Below are positions 10,110 through 21,541 of a DNA stretch of 64,000 bases, piece after piece (the stretch's first letter is position 1; each line of letters begins with the position of its first letter). Under the pieces are notes generated by a model. It had not been told where the DNA came from. It did not search any database and saw only the letters and a program-made list of their open reading frames with translations. Source of the DNA: Penicillium oxalicum (taxonomy: Eukaryota > Ascomycota > Eurotiomycetes > Eurotiales > Aspergillaceae). The stretch covers positions 4,004,682 through 4,068,681 of the forward strand of contig NC_064653.1 of the NCBI RefSeq assembly GCF_001723175.1, given 5' to 3'. Made by a program: the position numbers and the translations under genes.

Positions 10110-13100
10110 TCACTTGGATTCGGGTGCCATCCATCGATTGAGCCAATCTCGAGCGTAATTGTTCAGAATGCCATTCTCCAGCGTCAGCAATTGTCCCTTC
10201 CTCATCGTGACACTATCTTTCTCCGCTTTGGTTGTGTGGAAATGTTTTGACCTCAGAATCGAACTGTTTCCGTACATCTCTTCGTAATGGTCGATCAACT
10301 TCACCGCCGGATTGATATGCTCTTCACCGCAAGCTTCACTCTGCCGTAGCATCTTCATCCAGTCTTCGAAGGGGACTGTATTGAATTGGAAGCCGTTGCG
10401 CTTGAGGGAATTCAGGAAGGCCGACCATGAGAAGTCGCGGGGGTTACAGATGTTGTAGATCGAATCGTCGGTCACAGCAGACCCCCCTGAATCAGCTCCA
10501 TGTGCCCAGTGCTCTCCTTTATATGGAATCGGATCTCTCTGCTCAGTCACCACGTACTCAGTTTTCGACGAACAGGTCTGACTGATCTCGACAATTATCG
10601 ACGCCAGTTTGTCGACTGGAAGCCACGAGCATGTGTGGTCAAGGTCGGGAAGTGCTTTGAGCGTCAATGCAGATCGGACCATCAAGGGGATCGCCTCGCT
10701 GTCGTTCCAGAGACCCATCCTCGAATGACCAGACACTTGTCCAATTCGTAAAGAGTAACATCTTGCCCCAGAGCGGCGAGCATTGCTGACAATGTGCTCT
10801 CCGATCAACTTGGAGCGGCCATACCCCATATAAGCATCGCGGAGATTCAGAGGTTGATCCGCTATAAAAGTTGATGGCGAAGCAAGTGCCGTCGAAATGG
10901 AAGAGCAAAAAAGCATCACTGCAGGTTTTGGTTGACGCACAGAGAGCGAAAGTTGAACAAGATTGTGTACGCCCCGAATATGAGAGACAAATTGAACCAG
11001 AGGCAAATTGAAGTTGACGGGCCAGGCAGCGTGAATGATCTCCGTGGCGCATTCTCGTATGTGCTCAATGGTTTCTTTTGACAGGCCCAAATCGGGCTGG
11101 TCCATTGTACTACACAATGCCTGGATTCTCGATGCTTGCACGCGTGTTAGGAAAAGCCTTCGTTCCTTGAGACTGTCGAAAATTGCTTTCATAGGCGACT
11201 TTTGCCTTGTTAAACAGAAGACTGTCGACACGGAGTCGTCCTGAAGCAGCGCGTGAAGCACATGGGCACCGACAGAGCCTGTTGCTCCAGTGATTATCTG
11301 GAACATCATGAATTAGTTGTCCAAAATAAAAGACCGAGAAGTGGCTTGCAAAACAGGGAGTGACGAACCACACATCTTCTTCCGGGACACACTGACGGTC
11401 GAGGAATATGGCCCTCAAACGAGGAGTAACTTTGGATCCAATTCGACATCAGCTCAAACTCACGATGAGTTCTCTCGGTAACAGATCCTTCTTGTAGAGC
11501 ACAGATGTGCTCTCCCAAGGCTGCAAGAGTCCCAGTCTCATAAACCACATTCTGCGTGAAAGCGTGCCTGTCAAGCTTAAAATTCTGCATAATGAGTCGT
11601 TTCAGTTGAGTGGCCTTGAGACTATCCACCCCTGCACTGAAAATGTCACTGTTCGCATCTTCGATGTGGACTGACAATTCGTCTCGGCAAAGCTTCAGAA
11701 GAATAGACTGGGTTTCATCCACGCTCGTGTGAATAATACCATCCTGACTCTCCGACTGCAGGTAGAGATTTTCAATCGTCGATGCGTAGTCGGAATAAAC
11801 CTGGGCACGAATCATCGAGCCCTTGTCGGTGCGCGGAAACTTTGCCGAGTGAGGCAAAATTGCGATCAAATCTCGGGAGATTTGAGAAAACTGTTCCGCT
11901 CGAGAATTCGCCTCTTGAATAGTCGGCCAGATTGCTTCCAGATATTCGTCATTCGACACGTCTGCTTGTTCGACCTCTTGAGCTTGAAAGATCAACATGC
12001 CGGGGGAACTTTTCCCCAGACCAACAACCACTGCTTCGTGAACGAGCGGATTTTGTTTGACAAAGCCCTCAATCGGAAGGGGGAGAACTTTCTCCCCATT
12101 GACGAGTACGATGCGATCGTCGATTCGGGAAGCATACTTCCATCTTCCCGGGATCGTGGGATGAGGTGTGAAGACATCCCTGGAATGAAAGGAGCCTGGC
12201 GGCTCATTCGAATTAGAACTCGTAAGAGCAGGATGTCCTCTCAAATATACAGCCTCATAAAGATTGCCACCGATCGGTTTCATCCAGATGAATGGGCTGA
12301 GATCATCCAAAAAGCTCAAATAGTTCCAGTAGGGATCTCCTTTGGGCCGGGAAATGGACTCTGCAACCAAGCCCGCTTCTGTTCTATAGGAAGATCAGAA
12401 ATTTTGCACCAAGGTGAAGAAAGGGAGAAAACAGCAAGTACGAACTCACAGGCCAAAGAAACCGCCAAAATGCACGCCCTCCTTGACAAGCCGTTCTCCG
12501 AGTTCATCTGGACATGGTGCACCCCCGTACGTTACCAACTCGCAAGCCCGGAGAGCATCAATTCCCCGCGGATCATCCACCAATAGTTGCAGCAAATATG
12601 GAACTGCCGCGATGGATTGGGGGCGTGCAGCAGTGAGAGCGCGGACGACCGATTGAGCTGTCAGAGGTAAGGCAGCGTTCCACATAAAGGCCGTCTTTTG
12701 CGCCGAAATTGCTTGTAGAGCTGACGTAAGACCGTGGAGATGATACCAGGGCAATGGATTGAATGTAGTCAGGCCAGACCCATGAAGGGACTGTCTTACT
12801 AGGGATCGATGGGTGAGGAAAAGCGGCTTGGGTGTCCCCGTTGACCCAGAAGAGTGGAGTATCAAGGCGACTCTGTTACGTCGAGTCTCCAGGTCGCAAT
12901 CTTGGGGCACTCCAATCAGAACGCTCGTCTCACACGTCCTACCGTAGCTCAGGTCAGGTACTGGACGGCAACGGATCATCTTGCGTTGAGAGATATCGTC
13001 CACCATCGTCCGAAGACTGGCCATCGGGCCATGCAAAATTCTATCGCATCCGACGTTATCCAAGAGCGAGAGGCACGCATCTGCAGACAGGCGGGGAGAG

Positions 13101-13527
13101 AGCATCATCACCGTATATCCCAATCGGCTCAATGCAAAAAACGTAATGACCATGTTCAGGTCTGACAGAGTCAGAAGAGCAACGAGATCTCCGTCTTCGT
13201 GAGTCTATAACATTATTTAAAGTCAGCGTCTATGATGAAAGGTCAGGCGGTCGAGAGTCGTCATCTCACAGGAGAAAACCCGGCATCCATGAGTATTGTT
13301 GCCGCATGATCGATCAGATTATTCAGCTCTTGACCCGTGTAATAATTGTAGGCTGCAACTGCCGTCCCAGAGCTGGGATATGCGAGGATTGGATGTTGCA
13401 CCTCATCCGCGGCACGAAGTCGTATCAAATCATCCAGTACATAAAGTTGTCCAGATTGGTGAGTGAGAAGATCAGAAGTGGCCGAAGAGGACGCTGGCCC
13501 TTTGCAAGCACCTCGTTTGATACCCAT
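10110..13527 (-). CDS. NRPS-like A-T-R carboxylic acid reductase
   Basis: This is a cytosolic multidomain enzyme of about 1,065 residues. It activates a carboxylic acid as the adenylate, loads it on a phosphopantetheine arm, and releases it reductively, usually as an aldehyde, with NAD(P)H. Exons: 13527-13270, 13204-12450, 12383 to about 11393 (or 11372), 11297-10110. The first two introns are 65 and 66 nt. The last donor is ambiguous (GTGTGT or GTGGTT), changing the length by 7 residues. Adenylation domain, about 20-540: SSGSTGTPKP loop, ASRIDDRIVLVNGEK and PRTDKGS. Carrier domain: GVDSL with the Ser near residue 592. Reductase domain, from about 676: TGATGSVGAH Rossmann loop and the catalytic YGRSK. 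There is no condensation domain. Same architecture as fungal aryl-acid and aminoadipate-type reductases. The substrate cannot be read directly; the neighbouring dehydratase suggests a hydroxybenzoate. Confidence 0.9.
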
Positions 13528-15117
13528 GGTGTTCGGCGTGGTCTAGCCGTTGTGATGTTGAAGGTATAGAGTTGGAGTTGAAATACCAGATTCACTCGTG
13601 TTGATACATTGATCAGCTTTAAAGGATCCTTGATCTTTTCTCGTGTACGAGATCAAGAACAGATCTATTCATTAAGCAAACTTGTGTCTGCATTCGGATT
13701 CCGCGTCCAATGTCTCTGGAATTTTCCAATCCGGGAAAACATTCGCAAAGTAGTCCAGACATGCATAGCCAACGGCAGACCTTTCATGGCGCTGGTGGCG
13801 ATTGGGGCAGAACAACCATATGTCGACGATTTCGCACTACTACCATCGCATGTGGGTGGGGGCAGGAGTGGGTACACCGAACGACTGCACTCGAGAAAAC
13901 TAATTTGAGATATCAGAGACTTTCACATTGAGGCTACAGACATACCATGACCCGATTCGAACGAGGCTCTTACTTGGCTGGCTGCACTGGGTGAGTGTCC
14001 TCATTGCACAGAGTGGGACTTGTCGGCAGTAGAATTGATGTCTCGTTTGATACATCAACAAGCCGGGTAGGGACTGAAACCTCGCAGAGGAGGTATGACG
14101 GTATTTCAAGGCCGAACCCGGAAGCTGTCGGATCTTTACTGCTGCTGAAGAGGCTGGAAAGTGGGTGTCCTCACCTGAGAAATTCTATCGGCTGATGGGA
14201 TGTTGTGCTGGCAAACACTCCGTTGTCAAAGCCCTCGTTGCTCTGTACAGGCAGTCAACCATGCGCGGAGTGACAGTCGGTCTACGCAAACGGCCCCAAA
14301 CCTCCAGGCTTGCCGATTAGCAGATCGAGAATGTTTACAGCAAGAAGACAGTACTTTGTTGCTAATGGGAGTTTCGACACTTTGGACATGTCTCAACGGG
14401 CGTCGGGCAACAGAGTGGATCCAGATGACCTTATCCAGGCCTGAGCTCTAGACGAGTGCAGCCTGTGCCTCGTCTCAAACATCATGGGTGTCTCAATGCA
14501 TTAATCTGGTCTTTGTCGATTCGAAACCGAGTTCGTATCAAGCCCAATTCATTGCGACACATGCAGATGCCCAGTGCCTATCCCTTTTCGTTGCGGGTCT
14601 CACTCCTGTACTAGCCCCTGGATGTTTTATCCTAGCTTCGAGTCATCCTTGGGGTTGACGCTTTCGGAAGTTTTCTGGATTCCACGACTCTGTAGACCGG
14701 TCATGTCCAATAATGCCGCCGAGGGTTTCACAAATGTTGACCAATTCTGCTTGGCCACGGTCGAGCATGCCGTTTGAGAATGGGAGTGAGACACGGATTC
14801 TCTCATCCGGTCGGTCTGCATGAAGACGACTGTTTTGTCGGTGGATCAACGGGGACGTGTCGTCAAGGCCTTTCCCTGAGCATATTTGATTCCCCCAGAA
14901 AATAGAGTTCCACAGAATGTTCTCTTCCATCAAACCGAATCCTCGGGATTGTCCGAGTCGATGACCAAAGTACGAAAGAACCACCTCTGGATCTGCAGTC
15001 TCCATTCCTGGATCCTGCAGAGACCCACTAGACGGATTTCCCGATCCTCGATCTGCAAGGTGCAGCCGGGGCCCTTCGGGACGGGATCCGCTGGAATGGA
15101 CCGGATCGCACGGAAGC
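13528..15117. other. Gap inside the putative cluster; no clear gene
   Basis: Short frames on both strands lack recognisable motifs. The longest are minus 14643-15005 (120 codons) and a plus frame at about 14099-14340 that reads smoothly for 80 codons. Either could be a relic exon. I cannot assign a function. Confidence 0.35.
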
Positions 15118-15504
15118 TCACGCCGCGACTGTCATAGGCCCGCGGTCGTCAGAATCACCCTTCCAGACGGGTCCCAGGTGAACGGTGGAGACACCAGGTC
15201 GGTCGCAGCTGAGAAGGATTAGATCTCGTTTGCCGGGAGGAATGTGGACCGTCCGATCGGGCCCAAGGCTTGTGAGGGTGCAGTGATATCGCGCGGTGTC
15301 ATTATTTATTGGATCCGCAGGATCGGATGTCGATCGAAGGACCATTGACTGAATCCAGGGAAGCGAGGGTCTCCCTTTGGCCCAAGCTGTCCACCGTAGG
15401 CGGTGTGGAATGCTACTGTGGCAGGGGACAGCTACGAGTTCTACGAAGGGTCTTGGTACAGACAAGGTTGTACCATGGACATTGCTGAAAATCAAATTGG
15501 TCAT
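15118..15504 (-). CDS. Unrecognised ORF downstream of the dehydratase
   Basis: A 128-residue frame with ATG at 15504 begins 36 bp past the stop of the dehydratase gene on the same strand. Its composition is ordinary, rich in Pro, Arg and Ser, and I recognise no family. A TTGATTTTCAG acceptor-like site lies at about 15490, so this could be a second exon, but the phase does not join cleanly to the dehydratase. It may be a relic or chance frame. Confidence 0.22.
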   Translation of the reverse strand: MTNLIFSNVHGTTLSVPRPFVELVAVPCHSSIPHRLRWTAWAKGRPSLPWIQSMVLRSTSDPADPINNDTARYHCTLTSLGPDRTVHIPPGKRDLILLSCDRPGVSTVHLGPVWKGDSDDRGPMTVAA

Positions 15505-15539
15505 AAGAGATATGAAAAGAAATGGAGAATGAAAAACCT

Positions 15540-16607
15540 TCAACCTATTTTGCGCGAATCTAGTTGATGCAACAGGCCCTGCCATGATTTCGCCGCCCGC
15601 GCAGCGTGGTCGTTTGGAACGGATGGCTTTGCGTCTGAGGTGGTTCGAGAGAATACTTCCATACTGACCCATCCCCGATAGCCAAGTCCACGAAGGCATG
15701 CGTCTGCCACCGTGAGGATTGGTAAATACCCACCGCGCTCTTCTTCGCAAGGGAAAAGGCGCGCGTTGCGCGACCACGACAGTAACTTGGGTGCGCCGAG
15801 CGTTTGGAGGAACGGCACGTTCGGATCTACCCGTTCTCCATCGGCCAGCTGGACCATCCAGACGCGGTCAGGATCAACGTCACAGACAAGTCGTTCCATG
15901 GACTTGCTCAACTCGCGGTCGGCGTGTGCAGGCAGACGCCCGGTAGGACTGGTTGGATCTGCCCAAACCCGTGCGGCGATGTTGAATGTATCAAGACAGA
16001 TACCGAGATTGGGACGATTGGCACGTTGGACGATCTCCCAACTCTGCTCCCATGTATTGACATAGGTGCCCCAGGCTAAGGCTTCATAAGCGATGCGCAC
16101 AGGGAATGTCACATCCGCGGCTTCGCGGAGATCCGACACGAGACGGTCCCGATCGCCGGTGATCTGGGATGCGTCGAGGAATGATGACGGAATGAGGATG
16201 CAAACATTATCCCCGAGGATTCGACATAATTCTGCCCAGTGCTCCAGCTCATGGATTCGCCGGGCATGCTCATCAGGGTCCAACAGCCCTTCAAAATGGC
16301 GGAAAGGTTGTAGCACCAAGATTTGGAGATCCTTCTGGGCACATAGTTTGCGAATTGCATGCGCGGCGTCGATCTCATAGTCGCGGTCGCTGCGTATCTT
16401 TTCACCACGATCTAATTGATCGCGCAGCTTTTTGGCGAAGTGAGCAAGGTCGTCGTGAAAGAGCTCCAACCCCTTTTGACCATTCTGCGCGGCCGCTTCA
16501 ATTTTGGCCGGGAGCGAGTGCAAATGAGCCGCCCCAAGACTAACGGTCGCGATGGCAGGTGTCCATCTTGGGTCCGGTTCGGACGGTGGAGTCGGGAGGG
16601 AAAACAT
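15540..16607 (-). CDS. 3-Dehydroshikimate dehydratase (sugar phosphate isomerase-like TIM barrel)
   Basis: A 355-residue single-exon enzyme predicted to dehydrate 3-dehydroshikimate to protocatechuate (3,4-dihydroxybenzoate) in the cytosol. ATG 16607 is the first true ATG; the frame extends upstream to a GTG at 16664 without an ATG. The xylose-isomerase-like barrel shows the expected metal-ligand pattern: Glu in AYEALAWG, Asp in CLDTF, Gln in WMVQLADG, and Glu in SMEVF near the C-terminus. GLELFHDDL near the start is typical of fungal QutC/DSD proteins. The length fits the single-domain fungal type without a C-terminal dioxygenase-like module. No other quinate-use genes (transporter, quinate dehydrogenase, dehydroquinase, activator or repressor) are visible, so a biosynthetic role is plausible. 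It is divergent from the O-methyltransferase gene, with 988 bp between their start codons. Confidence 0.85.
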   Translation of the reverse strand: MFSLPTPPSEPDPRWTPAIATVSLGAAHLHSLPAKIEAAAQNGQKGLELFHDDLAHFAKKLRDQLDRGEKIRSDRDYEIDAAHAIRKLCAQKDLQILVLQPFRHFEGLLDPDEHARRIHELEHWAELCRILGDNVCILIPSSFLDASQITGDRDRLVSDLREAADVTFPVRIAYEALAWGTYVNTWEQSWEIVQRANRPNLGICLDTFNIAARVWADPTSPTGRLPAHADRELSKSMERLVCDVDPDRVWMVQLADGERVDPNVPFLQTLGAPKLLSWSRNARLFPCEEERGGYLPILTVADACLRGLGYRGWVSMEVFSRTTSDAKPSVPNDHAARAAKSWQGLLHQLDSRKIG

Positions 16608-17595
16608 AGAGGAAAGATAGCTCAGTGAAGAAGGCTCTGCTTTGGTGGCAAGTTTCACGAGCACGAATGTACGGCAAGTAGACTTTTTAATAGACAGCGC
16701 GACGATGCATCGATCGTCAGGCGAAGGGACGTCAAGTCAAACCCAGGCCGGTGACGCGTCGACCATGTGTTCTCTGTTTCCGTCTGAGTTCCCTGTATAG
16801 GTGCCGCGCAAAAGTGTCTCTCATCCCTGCCACTACAAGCAAAACCGTATTTTTGCCTGCGATCAATCAGTCGACACTATCGCATCCCGCAACGCACCTT
16901 GGCTGGATGCGTCGCATGCTTCGTTCAGTGGATCAGAAAAGAGGCTTGCCAGGCCGAGGCGCATCGTTTGGCACGGGGCCGTAACAACTCCACTTGCTTG
17001 ATTCGGTTGACATTGCAGGGGTTGATGCGCATGAATTGACGTACGAGGTCAAATGAGTATTGAGTCGGCAGTGGATTCTCTCTCGAGGTCAGGATAAATT
17101 ATTGGAATCAGCCTCGAGTTCCAGGGCGGATGGACGACATGTGGGTCAGAGATCTAGTCTGCAAGGAGAGGAGAGGAAGCACTGTTTTCAGGGATACGCA
17201 CCACCGGTCCTTACTAGAACGGGTGCTTTCCATCATCGATGGATAGCTGCAGGCGCGGAAAAGCAGTCATCGTACGTGGTTGCTCATCGGAATTCCTAAT
17301 TTTTCTTATCTCGTGACCATTACTCACCTCTGATTGCTCTTTCCATCAAAATGTAGCCGGATTATCTCCTCCGCATGCGTTTGGCAGGGTCGATGGACTT
17401 ATTTCTTCGCTCGGAGTTTGAAATTCTGGCCGGGGAGATATAAGTCGACGTGGCCATGGGACCATCAACTAGACAAAATATGGACTGGATCCCGTCGTAC
17501 AACCTGAGATTTCTTCACCTGACATTTATCCGTCATTCTGCCTTTGGCCATCAAACGCACAAAACAACAAGCCTGTACTTGTGCAATCCACCGCG
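16608..17595. promoter_or_regulatory. Shared divergent promoter of dehydratase and O-methyltransferase
   Basis: These 988 bp separate two divergent ATGs. A TATA-like ATATAAG at 17438-17444 lies about 150 bp before the O-methyltransferase start. A CGGGGCCG palindrome-like site lies at about 16975-16982 and could suit a zinc-cluster factor, but one site proves nothing. Confidence 0.45.
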
Positions 17596-19051
17596 ATGAT
17601 GAGAAGCAAGTCTGCGCAGAAATTAGTCGATCGTCTGCAGGAATTGACAACACAAGATCTGGCGAGCCCCTCCCCGCAGACCCATTTTGAGCTTCTTCAG
17701 ACAATCGACCAACTGCGACTGGCGATCGAGACCCCGGAAGAGACTGTTCTGCGTTTGGTCTACCAGGTAAGACGGATCATGGATTCTGCAGATCTCTTGC
17801 TGCGGCTTGGCGACTTTTGTTGACATCAAGGTATCCAGCCCCCCCAAAATGCTGCGCTGCGCTCTGTGATGGATTTGGGCATCTTTCAAATCCTGACTGA
17901 AAAAGCTCATCGCATGCAAGGTGTATCGGCTTTTCAACTCGCACGGTACACCGCCGCAGATGAGGGTTTGATTGGTCTGTCATTCCGTATCCCTTTGGCC
18001 GTAGCACGTGGATGGTCATAGATCTTACCATTTCCCTCTGGCGCACGAGTCGAAATTCAGTGGCTGATGTGACGCAATGATGTAGCTCGACTGATGCGTC
18101 TGATGACATCCCTTGGACTTTGCAGTACCGTTGCACCTAATGTCTACCGAGCCAATGAAAAGACCACGGCCTTGAATGAGCCAATTGGCCACGACGGAGT
18201 GCCATGCATGTACGTACATGTCGACACCCACGCAGATGCGGCTAGTTTGAACATGCCAGATACGCTGACGCTGATGTAGTTACGATCTCACCGTTCCAAC
18301 GCTGAGCAAACTTCCGGAATATCTGCGAGCTCATCACTACGCCAATCCTGACGACTACGCACAATCACCCATGCGATGGGTGGTGGGCCAGAGTCAATTT
18401 GAATGGTTAGCTGACCATCGAGACCAACAAGCGCGCTTCAACTCGTACATGGCTAGCCGTAGACAGGGCAGACCCATGTGGTTTGACACCTACCCAGTGG
18501 AGCGATTGCTCGATACCGTCCAGCCCTTCGCCGATAATGTCCTGTTGGTAGACATTGGGGGTAATCAGGGTCATGACCTGACTCAATTCCGCAAGACATA
18601 TCCCCATGTGCCCGGTCGGTTGGTCCTCCAGGATCTGCCTGAGGTTGTCAACAAGTCATTGTGCTCAGGGCCGAGTATTGAAGTCATGCCGTACAATTTT
18701 CTGGATGCTCAGCCAGTTCGGGGTGCTCGGGCATACTACTTCCGCGCTGTCTTCCACGATTGGCCTGATCACATCTGTCAGCGAATTCTGCGCAACACCG
18801 TGACTGCCATGGTTCCGGGTGTCTCCCGGATCCTTATCGTTGACTTGGTCCTGCCAGATGTTGACGCGCCTCTTTTCCAGGCCTCCTTGGACATTCAGAT
18901 GATGAGCATTGGTGCCGGGATTGAACGATCAGAAACTCAATGGCGGAACCTTCTTTGGAGTGTGGGGTTGGAAATCAATGGCATTTGGAACCACAGTCCG
19001 GGCATGGAGTCTGTGATTGAGGCTGTCCACATGGGTGATCGGGCCGACTGA
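17596..19051 (+). CDS. SAM-dependent O-methyltransferase (fungal secondary metabolite type)
   Basis: A 400-residue cytosolic enzyme predicted to move a methyl group from S-adenosylmethionine to a hydroxyl of a small aromatic substrate. Exons: 17596-17766, 17839-17974, 18086-18209, 18280-19051; all phases join and introns are 70-111 nt. The N-terminal half is a winged-helix dimerisation region (LRSVMDLGIFQIL). The C-terminal half has the SAM loop LVDIGGNQGHDL, the acidic VLQDLP strand, and the catalytic HDWPD preceded by ARAYYFRAVF. Only part of the fungal family is characterised, and regiospecificity cannot be read from sequence. Its divergent pairing with the dehydratase suggests protocatechuate or its aldehyde as substrate. 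The decayed gene at 47.8-49.4 kb is a distant relative. Confidence 0.9.
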
Positions 19052-19891
19052 TAGCCGCTTAACATACATCTAGCCTTTGGGAGGTGGCGGAACGGGCATG
19101 GTCACTTTTGTACGAAGGTCAAGGGTGCAATAGGGTGAGAGGTTGGGGGTGCAGTACGGCTAGTTGAGTGTCTGCTACAGTCCAGATGAGAGACTCGAAA
19201 ATATTGGAATTCATCCACATAACACCGATACACCGGTAGTACATCCCCTCGGCACTCGGCGAAGCCCCGATGTGCACTCGCTTCAACTGTTGATGCACAC
19301 TTGGTAGTCACCAACATAACATTGAGATCCTGCATGTCACAAGCTTAAGAAATGCCCCATGGCACAAGTGCCTCATTTGAAGTAAAACTCCACTCTCAGA
19401 TATTTGCCTGGAATCACTCCCCGGAAGCTTGGCGTAGCACTTTCGCTTTTCATCATGGCGGAGCACAACCTGATACGATGCCCAGAAACAGGCGCATTCG
19501 CAACACATACACGTTGGACATGACAGAAGTATGGGTCATGGATGTTGAAAGGCTCAAGCTCTGGGCACTCACATGTTGAATGTCCTCCCAACTGTCCTCA
19601 TGGAGGCCAGGTTCGCATGTCATTTCGAAAATGCGATTGGCCGGGACAAAGAAGCCGATGTCGGCACACAGCGTGCTTACTTTAGCTGGGATGTAAGGTC
19701 GTAGACACGGATTCTAGGTGAAGTCGGAGAGAATAAGGATGACGTCTTAAACACATTTCGCTTGGATGTGTCCTGATCATCAACGCCCATCGCATGCGAG
19801 TATGTCCTCGGACTGCTAGCAGGCGCATGCCAGGAATATCACTATATATGCACTTTAATTATCCAACCCCCTCCCGCTCCCCCTTGGTTCT
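19052..19891. other. Intergenic
   Basis: Short overlapping frames only. No RNA gene or repeat recognised. Confidence 0.4.
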
Positions 19892-20706
19892 TTACTCGAT
19901 GCAGTTCTTAAGAATGGCCGTCTCCATCCACAGCTTCGTGTATTGTTGATGCAGCCACACCATCATGGGTCCAGCAGGCGCAGATTCCGCTTTACCCAGC
20001 CCTTGGAAAAAGCAGCTCTTAAGGGTGAACTCAGCCTCCTCCTTTTCTTCATCAATCACTGCACCGATCTCGAACAGACCGTCGGAGGGGCGTACGCCCT
20101 GCTCCCGTGGAGAGGCACCGCAGCGTACAAGAATCTTCTCATCCGTCTTGTCCACAATCTCAAAGTGATCGGTCATTTGAGTCCCCACCTCATAGCTGTT
20201 GGAGAGCAATTCCTTCCGCTCCCATAATTGATGGGCTGTTTCGGGGCCTTGATATTTGTTTGCGAGGATTGCGCGCTGAGGAATGTAGCCTGCGCAGGAG
20301 GGAAAGCACAATTTCCATGTTAGTCACATGAATCATCACGGAGCACGACTCATCGTGGAATCCATTCTTGTCTTTCCCACAATCTCAAAAAAAAATAATA
20401 ATCATTGGCCAAAGAATTGAGCTTACCCATTCCACCCCAAATACCCGCGCAGAAGGCCTCCACCAGCTTGCCCTTCTTCTCCAGCAACGATGGGTTGATC
20501 TTCTCTAGTGGGACACGGCGAACGCACAGATCATGCAGGGAAGGATTATTCTCGGGGTTGAACTTTTTGAAGAAGGGCGAGGAGAAGATCGAATCGGTGG
20601 TGTCCATGGGCACGAACTTGTCATTGCGTGTTGCGCCGAAGAACACCCCAATCGACGCGGCGGTACCGGCAGCGGAAACCTTCAGGACGCGACTGATGAG
20701 GCCCAT
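19892..20706 (-). CDS. Conserved-looking fungal protein of unknown function
   Basis: A 225-residue protein from exons 20706-20427 and 20289-19892; the 137-nt intron runs GTAAGC to GCGCAG. ATG 20706 is used because the upstream frame starts only at a TTG. Residues about 8-25 (VLKVSAAGTAASIGVFFGA) form a hydrophobic segment that could anchor the protein in a membrane. The rest is soluble, with charged and aromatic patches (PFFKKFNPENNP, FCAGIWGGMGYIPQ, SCFFQGLGK). It reminds me of small proteins seen near fungal metabolite genes, but I cannot name a family or reaction. Its position between the methyltransferase and the flavoprotein suggests it belongs to the same cluster, perhaps as an accessory enzyme. 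That is inference only. Confidence 0.7.
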
Positions 20707-21541
20707 GATTGGCAAGGAAATGTAGAATCCCAGCACAGCGAATTGGGAAAAGGGAGATTGTCGAGGTTGATTTCTCGGCGCTTGACGGAGCAATGACAAT
20801 GGAGCGAGTCAGATGGGAGACGAGAGTTCGGCCGGTGCGGCACGCGTGTTGGTCGTGTGGGGCGGAAAGGACGGAGCTGCGACCGTCACTGCGGCTTTCC
20901 GGAGATCCGCCGATCTTCCACCACCTCATCTCGGCGAGGCGTGGCCCTCAACCTCAAGCCTTCAATATTGGCCCTGATCCTGAGCAAGGGTCAACGCGCA
21001 CCAGGCAATGCATCTCGACTACGGGGTCATGGCCATCTACAAAATAGCTTGCCAGTTCTGGTGTGCAGACCAGACTATAGTAAGTCGTGGAGAATGGTAC
21101 GTGCCGTTACTCGGTATAACTCGAGGGACATCAATCTAAGCGATCCATTACAGCTATGGAAGGTTGATAGCGTCATCAATTCTCGTGATGAAGACAGTTA
21201 AGAAGACACCGAGAAACGACAAATTCATGGTTTGTGGGGGAGTCTAGCGCGAGAGCTCTCACAAGGAGCCACATCGACGACAGGACCATCTGCGAATCAA
21301 AATCTTGACCGATCACGGTAAAGCACAGATAGAGATTCTCTGGACCAGTTTAGATGACACCTACTTCATATGGCCTGCGCTGTCCTTCCAGAGGTCCAGG
21401 TTCGCCAAAGCAGAACTACTGGCGATCTGCCACTGTGCTGATCACGATTGCGTAGGTAGCGTCATTCCGCTTGCCCGTGGGCTATAGTACCAAGGCTTGC
21501 ATGGCACCCTCAATCGCGCCTGTTCACCCAACGGGGCAGAA
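20707..21541. other. Intergenic
   Basis: Upstream region of the unknown protein and downstream region of the flavoprotein. No other gene seen. Confidence 0.4.

Noticed and set aside
14643..15005. Minus-strand 120-codon frame as a gene
   Set aside because: No motif, overlapped by other frames, and no splice partners that extend it.
15540..16607. Dehydratase as part of a quinate-use cluster
   Set aside because: None of the other quinate genes is in the window; the neighbours are biosynthetic.
16608..16664. Longer dehydratase start
   Set aside because: The upstream in-frame start is GTG; fungal nuclear genes use ATG, found at 16607.
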